A DNA stretch of 64,000 nt from Candidatus Woesearchaeota archaeon (GTDB lineage Archaea; Nanobdellota; Nanobdellia; Woesearchaeales; GW2011-AR4), in NCBI GenBank assembly GCA_016187465.1, contig JACPJQ010000003.1, positions 248,001 through 312,000 of the forward strand, given 5' to 3'. Both the position numbers and the translations under genes were made by a program. The notes under the pieces were generated by a model. It saw only the letters and a list, made by a program, of their open reading frames with translations, was not told the origin of the DNA and made no database searches. This document shows, one piece after another, positions 16,811-24,921 of this stretch; the stretch's first letter is position 1, and every line of letters begins with the position of its first letter.

Positions 16811-17806
16811 TCAATCCCCCAATCCTGCCACAAACAGCGCCTGCGACCATGCCAATGGGCAGTTTTCATTATATTCTTTTCCATCAGAGTAATAAAGCTC
16901 AGGAAGCTCTCCGTCCCTGTTCATTGCCTCGATTGTCTTTCTCATGTAATAAGCGTGCCTGTCAGGCCTGTTCATCTGCCTGTAGATTATTGCAAGCCAC
17001 GGCAGTCCCTTGGTCCACTGGGCTTCGCCGTTCATGTAGTAATACCTGTCGCCGATATACCTTATAACGCCTTTTTCCTTAACTAATTTGCCTTCTACGT
17101 TCTTCAAAATGGAGTCTCTTTGCTTTTTTGATACAATGCCATAAGGGTAGATTAATGACAGCAATGCCATGTCCACTTTTTTTGTCTCTGATTCCCAAGG
17201 CAGTAATTTGTTTAATGCTGATTCTCCTTTCTTGATCAGCTCCTTTGGAACATCAACAATTTTGCTGATTTTCTTTAATCCTGCAACACAAGCGCCTATT
17301 GAAGACGCATGAACTTCCTCATTTTCTTCCCACATTCCGTTGTCTTTGTCGTGCCAGTATTCAATGCTCTGCAGGTATTGGACCAGTTTTTGCAGAATTC
17401 TTTTATCATTTTCATTCCTTACAATTTTTATTCCTTTTTCTTCCAAATCGCCTATCTTAAACAATAATGCTCCTATTGCGTCATTCTGCTTGTTGCCCCA
17501 CTGCTCCCATATTTCTTCCATTGTAATTGGATCATACCTTGCATGGATATATTGGTAATGGTGCCTTGGCTTTTCCCTTATAGCCCAGTCTATTTTGTTT
17601 TCGTGCTTCAGGAGAATGTCAAGCAAAGCTCTTAATGTTTTTCTTACAATGCCATATTTATTGGCAGCTTCAAGCCCTATTGCAGTGTAAACATTATCCC
17701 TTATCCAAGCAAGATTATAGCCTGTCTTTACAGTCATTCTGCTGGCTGCAAAAAGCCCTGTTGGATACTGCATTTTCCTCAAAATCTGGAGTGATTGGTT
17801 GAGCAT
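16811..17806 (-). CDS. GH15/phosphorylase-kinase-alpha-like (alpha/alpha)6 barrel protein
   Basis: 331 residues with the glucoamylase (GH15) barrel signatures YNLAWIRDNVYTAIGLEAA near the start, GEAQWTKGLPWLAIIY and LPELYY followed by CPLAWSQALF at the end. Archaeal GH15 enzymes are usually around 600 residues with an N-terminal beta-sandwich; here only the barrel is present, which is closer to the GH15-like part of phosphorylase kinase alpha. It may release glucose from alpha-glucans or act on another alpha-glucoside. Member of the leftward operon with two unknown proteins and a Tat substrate. Confidence 0.85.
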   Translation of the reverse strand: MLNQSLQILRKMQYPTGLFAASRMTVKTGYNLAWIRDNVYTAIGLEAANKYGIVRKTLRALLDILLKHENKIDWAIREKPRHHYQYIHARYDPITMEEIWEQWGNKQNDAIGALLFKIGDLEEKGIKIVRNENDKRILQKLVQYLQSIEYWHDKDNGMWEENEEVHASSIGACVAGLKKISKIVDVPKELIKKGESALNKLLPWESETKKVDMALLSLIYPYGIVSKKQRDSILKNVEGKLVKEKGVIRYIGDRYYYMNGEAQWTKGLPWLAIIYRQMNRPDRHAYYMRKTIEAMNRDGELPELYYSDGKEYNENCPLAWSQALFVAGLGD

Positions 17807-17818
17807 AGAACACCGATT

Positions 17819-18148
17819 TCAATTTATTGATTGGGATGTCATATATTCTAAGTTGGGAGATTCAATTTGCATCATTTTAGCTGCAAGCAATACTTGCTGG
17901 GCTAACTTGCTTCTATCAGATTCTGCTTTCAAAATTGACCGATAAATTTTCATAAATTGAGTTGCCATACCCTTGTCTATTGCTGAATTAAAAGCCGATT
18001 CAAAGTCATCTTCTGATTTTAAATCACAGATTTCGCATGTCTTTAGGGTTGCGTACCTAATCAAACTATCGAAAAATAAACCTACTCCGTTGTTCAAATT
18101 ATTTCCAAAATCGTAAGTTTTCCCAGGGATAATCTCTTCAAGTTCCAT
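17819..18148 (-). CDS. Hypothetical protein, first gene of the GH15 operon
   Basis: 110 residues from the ATG at 18148 (MELEEIIPGKTYDF), which has GGTGG six bases upstream; an ATG at 18163 is the alternative. No motif is recognised, apart from a CEIC pair mid-protein that could bind metal. Twelve bases separate its stop from the GH15 start. Confidence 0.6.
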   Translation of the reverse strand: MELEEIIPGKTYDFGNNLNNGVGLFFDSLIRYATLKTCEICDLKSEDDFESAFNSAIDKGMATQFMKIYRSILKAESDRSKLAQQVLLAAKMMQIESPNLEYMTSQSIN

Positions 18149-18246
18149 ATCAAACCACCACATGGTAAGGAGACCCTCCCTTTATAAATCTTTCTATTTT
18201 GTTACTACTAAAAAGTCAGAATTATTTATTAATTTATATTTTCGAA

Positions 18247-18257
18247 ATATTTAAATA
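18247..18257 (+). promoter_or_regulatory. TATA box of vapBC
   Basis: ATATTTAAATA, centred 28-29 bases ahead of the vapB ATG, consistent with a leaderless or nearly leaderless transcript. Confidence 0.5.
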
Positions 18258-18280
18258 CTTTAACTATCTAAATAGATGGT

Positions 18281-18529
18281 ATGGCAATAATAACGATAAG
18301 CGTTAAGGACGATGTAGATAAAGAGTTTAGGGAAACTGTCAAGAAAAAACTGGGACAAGGCAAAGGAGTGCTTGGCAAAGCTGTAGAAGAGGCGCTGAAA
18401 AAGTGGGTTCGTGACGAGACTCAAGAAGAAATAGCAAGAAGAGCTATGGAAATGATGGACAAAGGGCTTTACTCTTTGCCAAAGGGGTGGAAATTCAACA
18501 GAGAGGAAATTTATGATAGAGGACTCTAG
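18281..18529 (+). CDS. vapB: VapB-type antitoxin
   Basis: An 82-residue protein starting with a short beta strand and helices (AIITISVKDDVDKEFRETVKKKLG), the shape of a ribbon-helix-helix DNA-binding antitoxin, then a charged toxin-binding tail (KGWKFNREEIYDRGL). Its stop overlaps the PIN-domain gene by 17 bases. The role as antitoxin rests on this arrangement and the fold-like pattern. Confidence 0.8.
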   Translation: MAIITISVKDDVDKEFRETVKKKLGQGKGVLGKAVEEALKKWVRDETQEEIARRAMEMMDKGLYSLPKGWKFNREEIYDRGL

Positions 18530-18944
18530 CCTTTTTTTAATAGACACAAATATTCTTGTTTATGCATCTGAAGAGCTCAATGATACAAAAAATAAGAAGG
18601 CTAAGGAACTTGTTGATAAGTGCTGGCTTGGCAAAACAAATTTGGCTGTTTCGTCCCAAAATTTGGCTGAATTTATTTTTGTTGTTACAAAGAAGGGGAA
18701 GCTTGACTTTGAGAAGGCAAGAATTTTTGCATCATACATAATATTCTTTGAAGGATTCAAGAAAATCAATCATACTCCGCAAACAATAATTGCTGCAGCA
18801 GAAATTTCCACCGAATTCAAAATTCCGTTTTGGGACGCTTTGCTTGCAGCCACAATGAGGGAAAACGGAATTTTCAACATCTACACAGAAAATGCCAAAG
18901 ATTTCAAAATGCCATGGATTAAGGCTGTGAATCCTTTTACTTAA
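18513..18944 (+). CDS. vapC: VapC-type PIN-domain toxin ribonuclease
   Basis: A 143-residue PIN-domain endoribonuclease. The acidic active-site residues are visible: Asp in FLIDTNILVYASEE, Glu in NLAEFIF, Asp in IPFWDALLAATM, and the closing NAKDF. Such toxins cut specific tRNAs or rRNA when the antitoxin is degraded. The frame is complete, unlike the toxin at 7646. It converges with the alaX gene with an eight-base overlap. Confidence 0.9.
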   Translation: MIEDSSLFLIDTNILVYASEELNDTKNKKAKELVDKCWLGKTNLAVSSQNLAEFIFVVTKKGKLDFEKARIFASYIIFFEGFKKINHTPQTIIAAAEISTEFKIPFWDALLAATMRENGIFNIYTENAKDFKMPWIKAVNPFT

Positions 18945-19644
18945 CACTGTAATAAACCCTTCTGTTATCTTTTCCCTTGTTTTCTGCCTTTACAAACTCT
19001 ATCGTTCCGATTTCAGAAAGTGATTTTACGTGAGTGCCGCCGTCTGCCTGAATATCAACTCCCGGAATTTCAACAATTCTTAATGTTTGTATATTCGGAG
19101 GCAACGCTCCAGCCAGCTTTACAACACCTGAAATTTTCATAGCCTCTTCTCTTGGCAAGTAGTATGTTTTTACAGGAATGTCTCGCCTTACCAGCTCATT
19201 CGCCAATCCAATATATTCTATTATCTTGTCCTTGTCAAAGTTTTCCATACTGAAATCAATTCTTGTCTTGTCTTCATCTATTTGGTTGCCCGTTATCAAA
19301 GCGCTAAGTTTATTGTGAAAGATTGAGCTTACTAAATGTGCTGCAGTATGCATCCTCATATGCTTATACCTCCTACCCCAATCAATCCTGCCAATAACCT
19401 TATCCCCGGCATTTAACCCTGGTTTGCCGACTTCATGGCTTATTTTGTCTGAGAACTTGCCAACGTAAATGACAGGGTACTCCTTACCATCACAAATAAT
19501 AGAACCGGTATCATTAGGCTGTCCTCCGCCAGTTGGATAGAAAGCAGTCTTGTCCAGAACTACAAACCTATCATCTTTAACACTTTCAACAGCAGCTTCG
19601 AACTCTTTCAAATAAGAGTCGTTCATATATAAAGCATTTTCCAT
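18937..19644 (-). CDS. alaX: Alanyl-tRNA editing protein AlaX
   Basis: Free-standing editing domain that removes serine (or glycine) wrongly attached to tRNA-Ala. 235 residues with the AlaRS-type sequence: AFYPTGGGQPNDTG at the N-terminus, MHTAAHLVSS (zinc-binding HxxxH) in the editing core, and ADGGTHVKSLSEIGTIEF near the end. It has both the N-terminal glycine-rich part and the editing core, so it is the AlaX-M type. The position ahead of GGTH is Asp rather than the Cys usual in AlaRS; this also occurs in some AlaX proteins. Confidence 0.92.
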   Translation of the reverse strand: MENALYMNDSYLKEFEAAVESVKDDRFVVLDKTAFYPTGGGQPNDTGSIICDGKEYPVIYVGKFSDKISHEVGKPGLNAGDKVIGRIDWGRRYKHMRMHTAAHLVSSIFHNKLSALITGNQIDEDKTRIDFSMENFDKDKIIEYIGLANELVRRDIPVKTYYLPREEAMKISGVVKLAGALPPNIQTLRIVEIPGVDIQADGGTHVKSLSEIGTIEFVKAENKGKDNRRVYYSVK

Positions 19645-19677
19645 TTTAAGAAAAAATAAAATAAAAAAGAAAAATCC

Positions 19678-20025
19678 TTAATCGCTAGCCAATGATTTTA
19701 TCGATTTCAAGGCTACCACTATAGCCGCTGGCGCTACAAAAACTGCAATAGCTTTCACAATACCCGATAGGTAATCACCAATTGTAGGTATTATCATAAG
19801 CGTGTCTCCTGCAGTTCCTGTCACTAGCAAAGCTGCTGCGGCCACCAAGAATGGTGTTGATTCTTTTTCTGACACATTTAAGAAACCAACTATTAGGCCA
19901 AGCACTACCAAAAGCAACACTAGCCAGCCTTTTACATCGCCGCTCAGTTTACTTGAGAACAGCCCTATCAATACTGCTACCAGCACACCAATCACGAAAG
20001 CCCATTCTCCCATTTTACCTGCCAT
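19678..20025 (-). CDS. Small four-helix membrane protein, paralogue A
   Basis: 115 residues with about four transmembrane helices. It shares length, helix layout and the VLGLIVGFLNVSEKES segment with the divergent gene at 20502-20861, so the two are paralogues facing away from each other over a 476-base gap. No known family is recognised. A good ribosome binding site (GGAGGTGGGA) precedes the start. Confidence 0.75.
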   Translation of the reverse strand: MAGKMGEWAFVIGVLVAVLIGLFSSKLSGDVKGWLVLLLVVLGLIVGFLNVSEKESTPFLVAAAALLVTGTAGDTLMIIPTIGDYLSGIVKAIAVFVAPAAIVVALKSIKSLASD

Positions 20026-20389
20026 TTTAGTATCCCACCTCCATCATTTTTATAATTAGATATGTTAATTAAGGTGTTTATATAGAACTTATATTTAAAA
20101 TTTTTGATTTATTGAAAGAAAATGGGCATAATCAAACAAGTTATTTTAGATTCTTTGGTTAATCATAAGGATGGTTTATTCCTAAAGTTTAAGATTAGAG
20201 CGGCATACTAAACTAATGGGGTGCATCAATACTAAAAGTTAATATACTAAATTTAAGGTATTTCTAATTTGTTTTTAATAAGATATGAATCATTTAAACC
20301 CTGATAAATAAAAAGAAGCCATTAAAGCTGTATTTAAGCAAAATAAGGCTGAATTATACTTTTTAAAAAATAATTTTTCCAAAAGCGTC

Positions 20390-20431
20390 GAAAATTCTAA
20401 ATTTTCCGGCTTCCGGAATTTGAAAATTCCG
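20390..20431. repeat. Cluster of three abutting hairpins
   Basis: GAAAATT-CTA-AATTTTC (20390-20406), CCGG-CTT-CCGG (20406-20416) and CGGAATTT-GA-AAATTCCG (20414-20431) share end bases, so they could form alternative structures. The first two have three-base loops like the hairpins around the S6e gene. Confidence 0.6.
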
Positions 20432-20456
20432 AAAGTCTTAAATAGTAGTATTCTCA

Positions 20457-20470
20457 AGAGTATATACTCT
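20457..20470. promoter_or_regulatory. Perfect 14-bp palindrome, operator candidate
   Basis: AGAGTATATACTCT lies 32 bases ahead of the 20502 start codon and overlaps where the TATA box would be expected. A protein bound here would block transcription. No regulator is assigned. Confidence 0.5.
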
Positions 20471-20501
20471 AAGTAGATAACTGCTTAGGAGGTGAAACCG
20501 A

Positions 20502-20861
20502 ATGGAAAAACAGATTGGAAATTACTCCTTTATCATTGGAGTGATTATAGCTGTTGTGCTTGGTTTAGCAGCACCAAAATTAGGTCAAGCACAGGCATGG
20601 CTTTGGTCATTGCTGATTGTGTTGGGCTTAGTTGTAGGATTCCTGAATGTTTCAGGAAAGGAAACCAAGGACTTTTTATTGGTGACAGTTTCTTTAGTGA
20701 TAGTTGCCTATGCAGGGAATGCCCAAATTAGTTCATGGGGCAGTGTCGAATTTATAGGGCCATACTTAAGCGGAGTTTTCAACAGCATATTGGCTTTGGT
20801 AGTTCCGGCAAGTGTGGTTGTGGCATTGAAAGAAGTTTGGGCGCTGGCAAAAGGCGACTGA
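20502..20861 (+). CDS. Small four-helix membrane protein, paralogue B
   Basis: 119 residues, about four transmembrane helices, sharing YSFIIGVIIAVVLGL and VLGLVVGFLNVSGKE with paralogue A. The ribosome binding site AGGAGGTGA (20487-20495) is one of the strongest in the window, spaced six bases from the ATG, pointing to high expression. A T-rich run after the stop (about 20868-20886) could be its terminator. Function unknown. Confidence 0.8.
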   Translation: MEKQIGNYSFIIGVIIAVVLGLAAPKLGQAQAWLWSLLIVLGLVVGFLNVSGKETKDFLLVTVSLVIVAYAGNAQISSWGSVEFIGPYLSGVFNSILALVVPASVVVALKEVWALAKGD

Positions 20862-20922
20862 AAGCATTTTCTTTTTTTTATTTTTCTTAAACTATTTATA
20901 GTAAGCTGAATTTCTGCTATGT

Positions 20923-21708
20923 ATGAAAATATTGCCCCATATAGAGATTGTGGATCTTGCCCTGTACTTTGATTCTACCTTAGTTATCGCAGATGTTCAT
21001 ATTGGCTATGAAGAAGCCCTGAACAAGCAGGGTGTTTTAGTGCCAAGGCTCCAATTCAAAGAGATGACTGCAAAGATGAACAATATATTTGAAACTTTAA
21101 AGAACAAGAAGATTGAAAGAATTATTGTTAACGGTGATTTGAAGCATGAGTTTGGCGCTATATCTGAGCAGGAATGGCGGAATACGCTGAAGTTTATTGA
21201 TTTGCTGGCAAAGCACTGCAATGAATTAATATTAATTAAGGGAAATCATGACAATATATTGGGGCCGATAGCTAAGAAAAGAAATGTTAAGGTCTTGGAC
21301 TACTGCATTGTTGAGCCATCAATGGATAAACCCAATGACAAAAAAAATCCAATAATTAAAAAAACAATAAAACGGCCAAGAAAAACACTGATAATCCATG
21401 GCAATAAGATTCCAGGCAAAGAAGTGCTGGAGCAAGCAGATTCAATTATAATAGGCCATGAGCATCCTGCTGTTTCCATCAGGGAAGGCCCAAGAGTTGA
21501 GCAGTTTAAATGCCTTCTTAAAGGCAGGTACAAGGGCAGGAACCTGATAGTTCAGCCATCCTTTAATACTATAGTTGAGGGAACCGACCTGTTAAGAGAT
21601 AAAATTTTGAGTCCTTTTCTTAAGCAAAACATTGGCAATTTTGATGTTTACGTTGTTGAGGGCAGGGTTTATCATTTTGGGAAGCTGAAGGGATTGAGGA
21701 AAAGTTAA
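20923..21708 (+). CDS. Metallophosphoesterase (archaeal PdeM-like)
   Basis: 261-residue calcineurin-like phosphoesterase. Metal-binding motifs in order are LVIADVHIGYE (DxH), IVNGDLKHEFG (GDxxH), IKGNHDN (GNHD), LIIHGNK and IIGHEHPA (GHxH). The family is related to the DNA-repair-linked phosphoesterases associated with Lhr helicases and ATP-dependent ligases in bacteria, and the window does start with an Lhr gene, but the two are 18 kb apart. Its stop overlaps the 3' end of the convergent HTH-CBS gene by four bases. Confidence 0.88.
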   Translation: MKILPHIEIVDLALYFDSTLVIADVHIGYEEALNKQGVLVPRLQFKEMTAKMNNIFETLKNKKIERIIVNGDLKHEFGAISEQEWRNTLKFIDLLAKHCNELILIKGNHDNILGPIAKKRNVKVLDYCIVEPSMDKPNDKKNPIIKKTIKRPRKTLIIHGNKIPGKEVLEQADSIIIGHEHPAVSIREGPRVEQFKCLLKGRYKGRNLIVQPSFNTIVEGTDLLRDKILSPFLKQNIGNFDVYVVEGRVYHFGKLKGLRKS

Positions 21709-22250
21709 GATTTATACAATCTCCCAAGCAAATCTGACTTCGTAACCAATCCAATCAGCCTGCCTTCTTCTGAAACCATAACCATCGGATAATGCTTCAA
21801 AAGATTTGAAACAACCTGAATTGAAGTTGTCTTTGAAACAATTGGGGGGGCTTCCTGCATGACTTCCTTTACCTGTGTGCCTTTGGATTTAAGCAAAGCT
21901 TCAAGTATTGTTGATTCTGACACCAAGCCAACCAGCTTGCTGTCATCTATGACCGGCAGCTGCGAAATCTTATGCTTTTTCATCCTATCAATCGCTTCCT
22001 TGATGGAAATATTTGAGCCTATGCTCAAGATTTTGCTTGTCATCAGCTGCTCTGCCTTTATCTCCTCCTTTTTCTCCAACTCGCTCAGCGCAGCGAATAT
22101 TTTCTGTGTTTTTGTGTACGTGGGGTCAATCCTGCCGCTTTCTATCTTCGCAATAAGAGATTGAGATACTCCTGCCCGGTTCGCCAATTCTGTCTGTGTC
22201 ATTCCAAGCTTATTTCTAATCTTCCTGATTTCTTCAAGTTCATAAGTCAT
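21705..22250 (-). CDS. Archaeal HTH-CBS transcriptional regulator
   Basis: 181 residues: an N-terminal XRE-type helix-turn-helix (MTQTELANRAGVSQSLIAKIESG, residues about 18-40) followed by a pair of CBS domains (LMTSKILSIG onward, and VKEVMQEAPPIVSK onward). CBS pairs bind adenosine-containing ligands such as AMP, ATP or SAM. The gene lies next to metK, separated by a 366-base divergent gap, so control of SAM synthesis is possible but only inferred. Confidence 0.88.
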   Translation of the reverse strand: MTYELEEIRKIRNKLGMTQTELANRAGVSQSLIAKIESGRIDPTYTKTQKIFAALSELEKKEEIKAEQLMTSKILSIGSNISIKEAIDRMKKHKISQLPVIDDSKLVGLVSESTILEALLKSKGTQVKEVMQEAPPIVSKTTSIQVVSNLLKHYPMVMVSEEGRLIGLVTKSDLLGRLYKS

Positions 22251-22616
22251 TTTTATTGGCTTAATTTAGTTTTTCAAATATTAACTCCAATACGTTGCTT
22301 CGCAACAAACTCTTGTGCTCAGCCTCGCTGTTTTGCCAGTGACATGCGAAAGCTCGCTTTCGCTCGCTTATGCCACAGCTCGGCTTCGCCAATTTATTGC
22401 AATATTCGAGGCAAAAATTAGTGGCAGTACAATTTTTGCCGAGTGTAAATGTTGTTCGCGTAGCGAACGTGTTGAAATTCTATAGTGCTATTAACTACAC
22501 AGCAATACTAACCTATATTTAAAATTATTCCTTTTGGAATATTTCTTTCACAAAGATTTTTATAATATGGGATAAAAAACGTTATTAAATGATATTCTAT
22601 AATATGAGGTGGTAAA
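22251..22616. other. Divergent gap between the HTH-CBS gene and metK, packed with hairpins
   Basis: No coding frame is visible. Contents in order: GTTGC-TTC-GCAAC (22294-22306), a CAGTGACATG element (22337-22349), GCGAAAGC-TC-GCTTTCGC (22346-22363), a GGC-TTC-GCC hairpin (22382-22390), the inverted repeat of the coaE-coaD type (22410-22440) and GTTCGC-GTA-GCGAAC (22454-22468). A promoter-like TTTTTATAAT lies at about 22557 and GAGGTGG precedes the metK start. I see no riboswitch-like conserved core. Confidence 0.5.
22410..22440. repeat. Inverted repeat related to the coaE-coaD element
   Basis: Arms GGCAAAAATT (22410-22419) and AATTTTTGCC (22431-22440) around AGTGGCAGTAC. The 4020-4049 repeat has the same layout: CGAGG before the arm, TGGCAG in the loop and CCGAG after it. 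Confidence 0.65.
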
Positions 22617-23813
22617 ATGACACAGATTACATATGTAACTAGCGAAAGCGTTACAGAAGGGCACCCGGACAAGATTTGCGACCAGATAAGCGATTCAATT
22701 CTTGATAATATTTTTGCGCAGGATCCTTATTCCAGAGTTGCAGTTGAATGCCTGACTACAACAGGCTTGGTTGTTGTTGCCGGAGAAATAACAACAAAAG
22801 GCTATGTTGATATACAGGGCATCGCACGGAAAGCACTGAAAGAGATAGGTTATACAAATCCCCAATACGGAATAGATTATGAAGATGCGGGTGTTCTGGT
22901 TAGCATACACGGCCAATCCCCGGATATTGCGCAGGGCGTTAATGAATCAGACGGAAAAGAGCAGGGCGCCGGCGATCAGGGAATGATGTATGGCTATGCA
23001 TGCACTGAAACTCCTGAACTGATGCCATTGCCAATAATGCTGGCTCACAGGCTGACTATGAAACTTGCAGAAGCAAGAAAAAAGGGTGTTATACCTGATC
23101 TTGGGCCTGACGGAAAATCGCAAGTAAGCGTGGAATACCATGATGGGGTTCCTAAAAGGCTGAGCGCAGTTGTTATTGCGCAGCAGCATTTGGAAAAGAT
23201 AAGCGAAGAGCAGTTAAGGAATGATATAAGAAAAAAGATAATAGAGCCCGTGTGCAGCAAATGGATTGATGAAAATACTGAAATTTACATTAATGCAACT
23301 GGAAAATTTGTGATTGGCGGTCCTGAAGGCGATTCAGGAGTTACAGGAAGAAAGATAATTGCTGACACTTACGGCGGAGTAGGCAGGCACGGCGGAGGAG
23401 CTTTTTCTGGCAAAGATCCTACTAAAGTTGACAGAAGCGGGGCTTATGCTGCAAGATATGTTGCAAAAAATATAGTTGCTGCCGGATTGGCTGACAAATG
23501 CGAAGTTCAGTTGTCTTATGCAATTGGAATTGCCCAGCCAACTTCAGTCAACGTGGATACATTCGGCACCCATAAAATTCCAGAGCAAAAGATTGTTGAG
23601 CTTGTCAAGAAGCACTTCAAGCTTACTCCAAAATGGATAATTGAGCACTTAAACTTAAGAAGACCAATCTACAGGAAAACAGCAGCCTATGGCCATTTCG
23701 GAAGGGAAGACCCTGATTTTACATGGGAAAAAACCGACCTGGCAGAAACTTTGAGAATGGAAGTTGGACTGGCTATGAAACCATTGAAGGCTGAAGCGAA
23801 AATAGTATATTAA
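22617..23813 (+). CDS. metK: S-adenosylmethionine synthetase, bacterial type
   Basis: Makes SAM from methionine and ATP. The bacterial/eukaryal MetK signatures are present: [16 protein letters not shown] at the N-terminus, [12 protein letters not shown], and the glycine-rich [15 protein letters not shown] loop. At 398 residues the length is normal. Archaea usually have a divergent SAM synthetase, so this is another bacterial-type gene. A GAGGTGG ribosome binding site stands just upstream. The polyamine genes lie immediately downstream in the opposite direction; SAM is also the aminopropyl source for spermidine. Confidence 0.96.
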   Translation: MTQITYVTSESVTEGHPDKICDQISDSILDNIFAQDPYSRVAVECLTTTGLVVVAGEITTKGYVDIQGIARKALKEIGYTNPQYGIDYEDAGVLVSIHGQSPDIAQGVNESDGKEQGAGDQGMMYGYACTETPELMPLPIMLAHRLTMKLAEARKKGVIPDLGPDGKSQVSVEYHDGVPKRLSAVVIAQQHLEKISEEQLRNDIRKKIIEPVCSKWIDENTEIYINATGKFVIGGPEGDSGVTGRKIIADTYGGVGRHGGGAFSGKDPTKVDRSGAYAARYVAKNIVAAGLADKCEVQLSYAIGIAQPTSVNVDTFGTHKIPEQKIVELVKKHFKLTPKWIIEHLNLRRPIYRKTAAYGHFGREDPDFTWEKTDLAETLRMEVGLAMKPLKAEAKIVY

Positions 23814-23838
23814 CAGAGTTTTATTTTAAAAGTTAATT

Positions 23839-24897
23839 TTAAACCTTCGGCTCCTGTTGGCTTATGCAGTGCAGGCTTCCAAAACCATAAACCATTTCTT
23901 TGCAGTTTATTCCTACAACTTTCCTAGTTGGAAAGAGTTTCTGTAGAATCCCTAAAGCTACCCTATCATTCTTATGCCAAAAAATTGGAACAGCAACATT
24001 TTCATTGCCAATGTAAAAGTTGGCATAGCTTGCAGGGTATCTTCTTTTAGCATCCCCCACAAAGCCCGGCATTGGAAGCTTTATGACCTTAAGTTTTTTG
24101 CCGTTTTCATCCTTTGCATCTTTCAAAACCCCGTAATTTTCCCTCAAAACTTTACAATTTTCATCATTTTTGTTGTCTTCAAAAGCGCAAACAACTGTGT
24201 TTTGGTTTACAAATCTTGCTATATCATCAACATGCCCATCTGTGTCGTCTCCTGCAATGCCTTCCTTGAGCCAAATTATATTGGAAATATTAAGATAATC
24301 CTTCAGATATTGCTCTATCTCCTCTTTTTTCAGGCCCGGATTTCTGTTCCTGTTCAGAAGGCATTGCTCTGTTGTCAGCAAAGTTCCGGAGCCGTTAACT
24401 TCAATAGAACCGCCCTCCAAAACAATTTTCGGCTCAAAAGCAGGCAGCTTCATTATTTTGTTCATCTCGTAAGGCACCTCATTGTCTGGCTTCAAATCGC
24501 CATACTTGCCGCCCCATGCATTGAAAGTCCATTTAACCATAGCAAGCTTCCTTTCTTTGCTGTTAACTAAAAAAGTAGGCCCATAATCCCTTATCCATGC
24601 ATCAACATTATTAATTTGATAAAAATCAATCTGGTTTAAGTTAATGTTATTTTGTTTAAGTTTGTTCTGAAGATTTTTTTCAATCAATGAGTCATTAACC
24701 AAAATCTTAACCTCCTGCCCTGAATGAAGTGCTTTTACAAACTCGAAATAAGAATTTTCAACCTCTTCAAGAATTCCCTTCGGCCAAGTATCTGCATTAT
24801 GCGGCCAAGCCAGCCATAAAGCTTCCTGAGTTTCCCACTCTGCCGGCATGCGATAGCCAAGTTCCCTAGGATTCATAAAATTCAACCATTGTATCAT
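23839..24897 (-). CDS. aguA: Agmatine deiminase
   Basis: Hydrolyses agmatine to N-carbamoylputrescine and ammonia. The family pattern is clear: MPAEWETQEALWLAWPHN at the N-terminus, DAWIRDYGPTF, the EGGSIEVNG segment, the DTDGHVDD catalytic His/Asp motif and FGSLHCISQQEP with the nucleophile Cys344. 352 residues, the usual length. Lies 24 bases after aguB and in the same direction, so the second and third steps of putrescine synthesis are together. Confidence 0.95.
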   Translation of the reverse strand: MIQWLNFMNPRELGYRMPAEWETQEALWLAWPHNADTWPKGILEEVENSYFEFVKALHSGQEVKILVNDSLIEKNLQNKLKQNNINLNQIDFYQINNVDAWIRDYGPTFLVNSKERKLAMVKWTFNAWGGKYGDLKPDNEVPYEMNKIMKLPAFEPKIVLEGGSIEVNGSGTLLTTEQCLLNRNRNPGLKKEEIEQYLKDYLNISNIIWLKEGIAGDDTDGHVDDIARFVNQNTVVCAFEDNKNDENCKVLRENYGVLKDAKDENGKKLKVIKLPMPGFVGDAKRRYPASYANFYIGNENVAVPIFWHKNDRVALGILQKLFPTRKVVGINCKEMVYGFGSLHCISQQEPKV

Positions 24898-24921
24898 TGG
24901 TAAGCTTGCCCATTTACAAGT

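Larger units (their letters stand above)
20026..20501. other. Divergent intergenic region rich in palindromes
   Basis: No coding frame is visible. It separates two divergent paralogous membrane-protein genes. It contains the hairpin cluster at 20390-20431, the 14-base palindrome at 20457-20470, AT-rich promoter-like stretches on both sides, and a strong ribosome binding site at 20487-20495. Confidence 0.5.

Noticed and set aside
18937-19644. AlaX defective because Cys is missing before GGTH
   Set aside because: Asp at this place occurs in other AlaX proteins and the rest of the metal site is intact, so loss of function is not supported.
22251-22616. SAM riboswitch ahead of metK
   Set aside because: The gap holds repeats of the genome's own kind but none of the conserved core of known SAM riboswitches, and these are not established in archaea.
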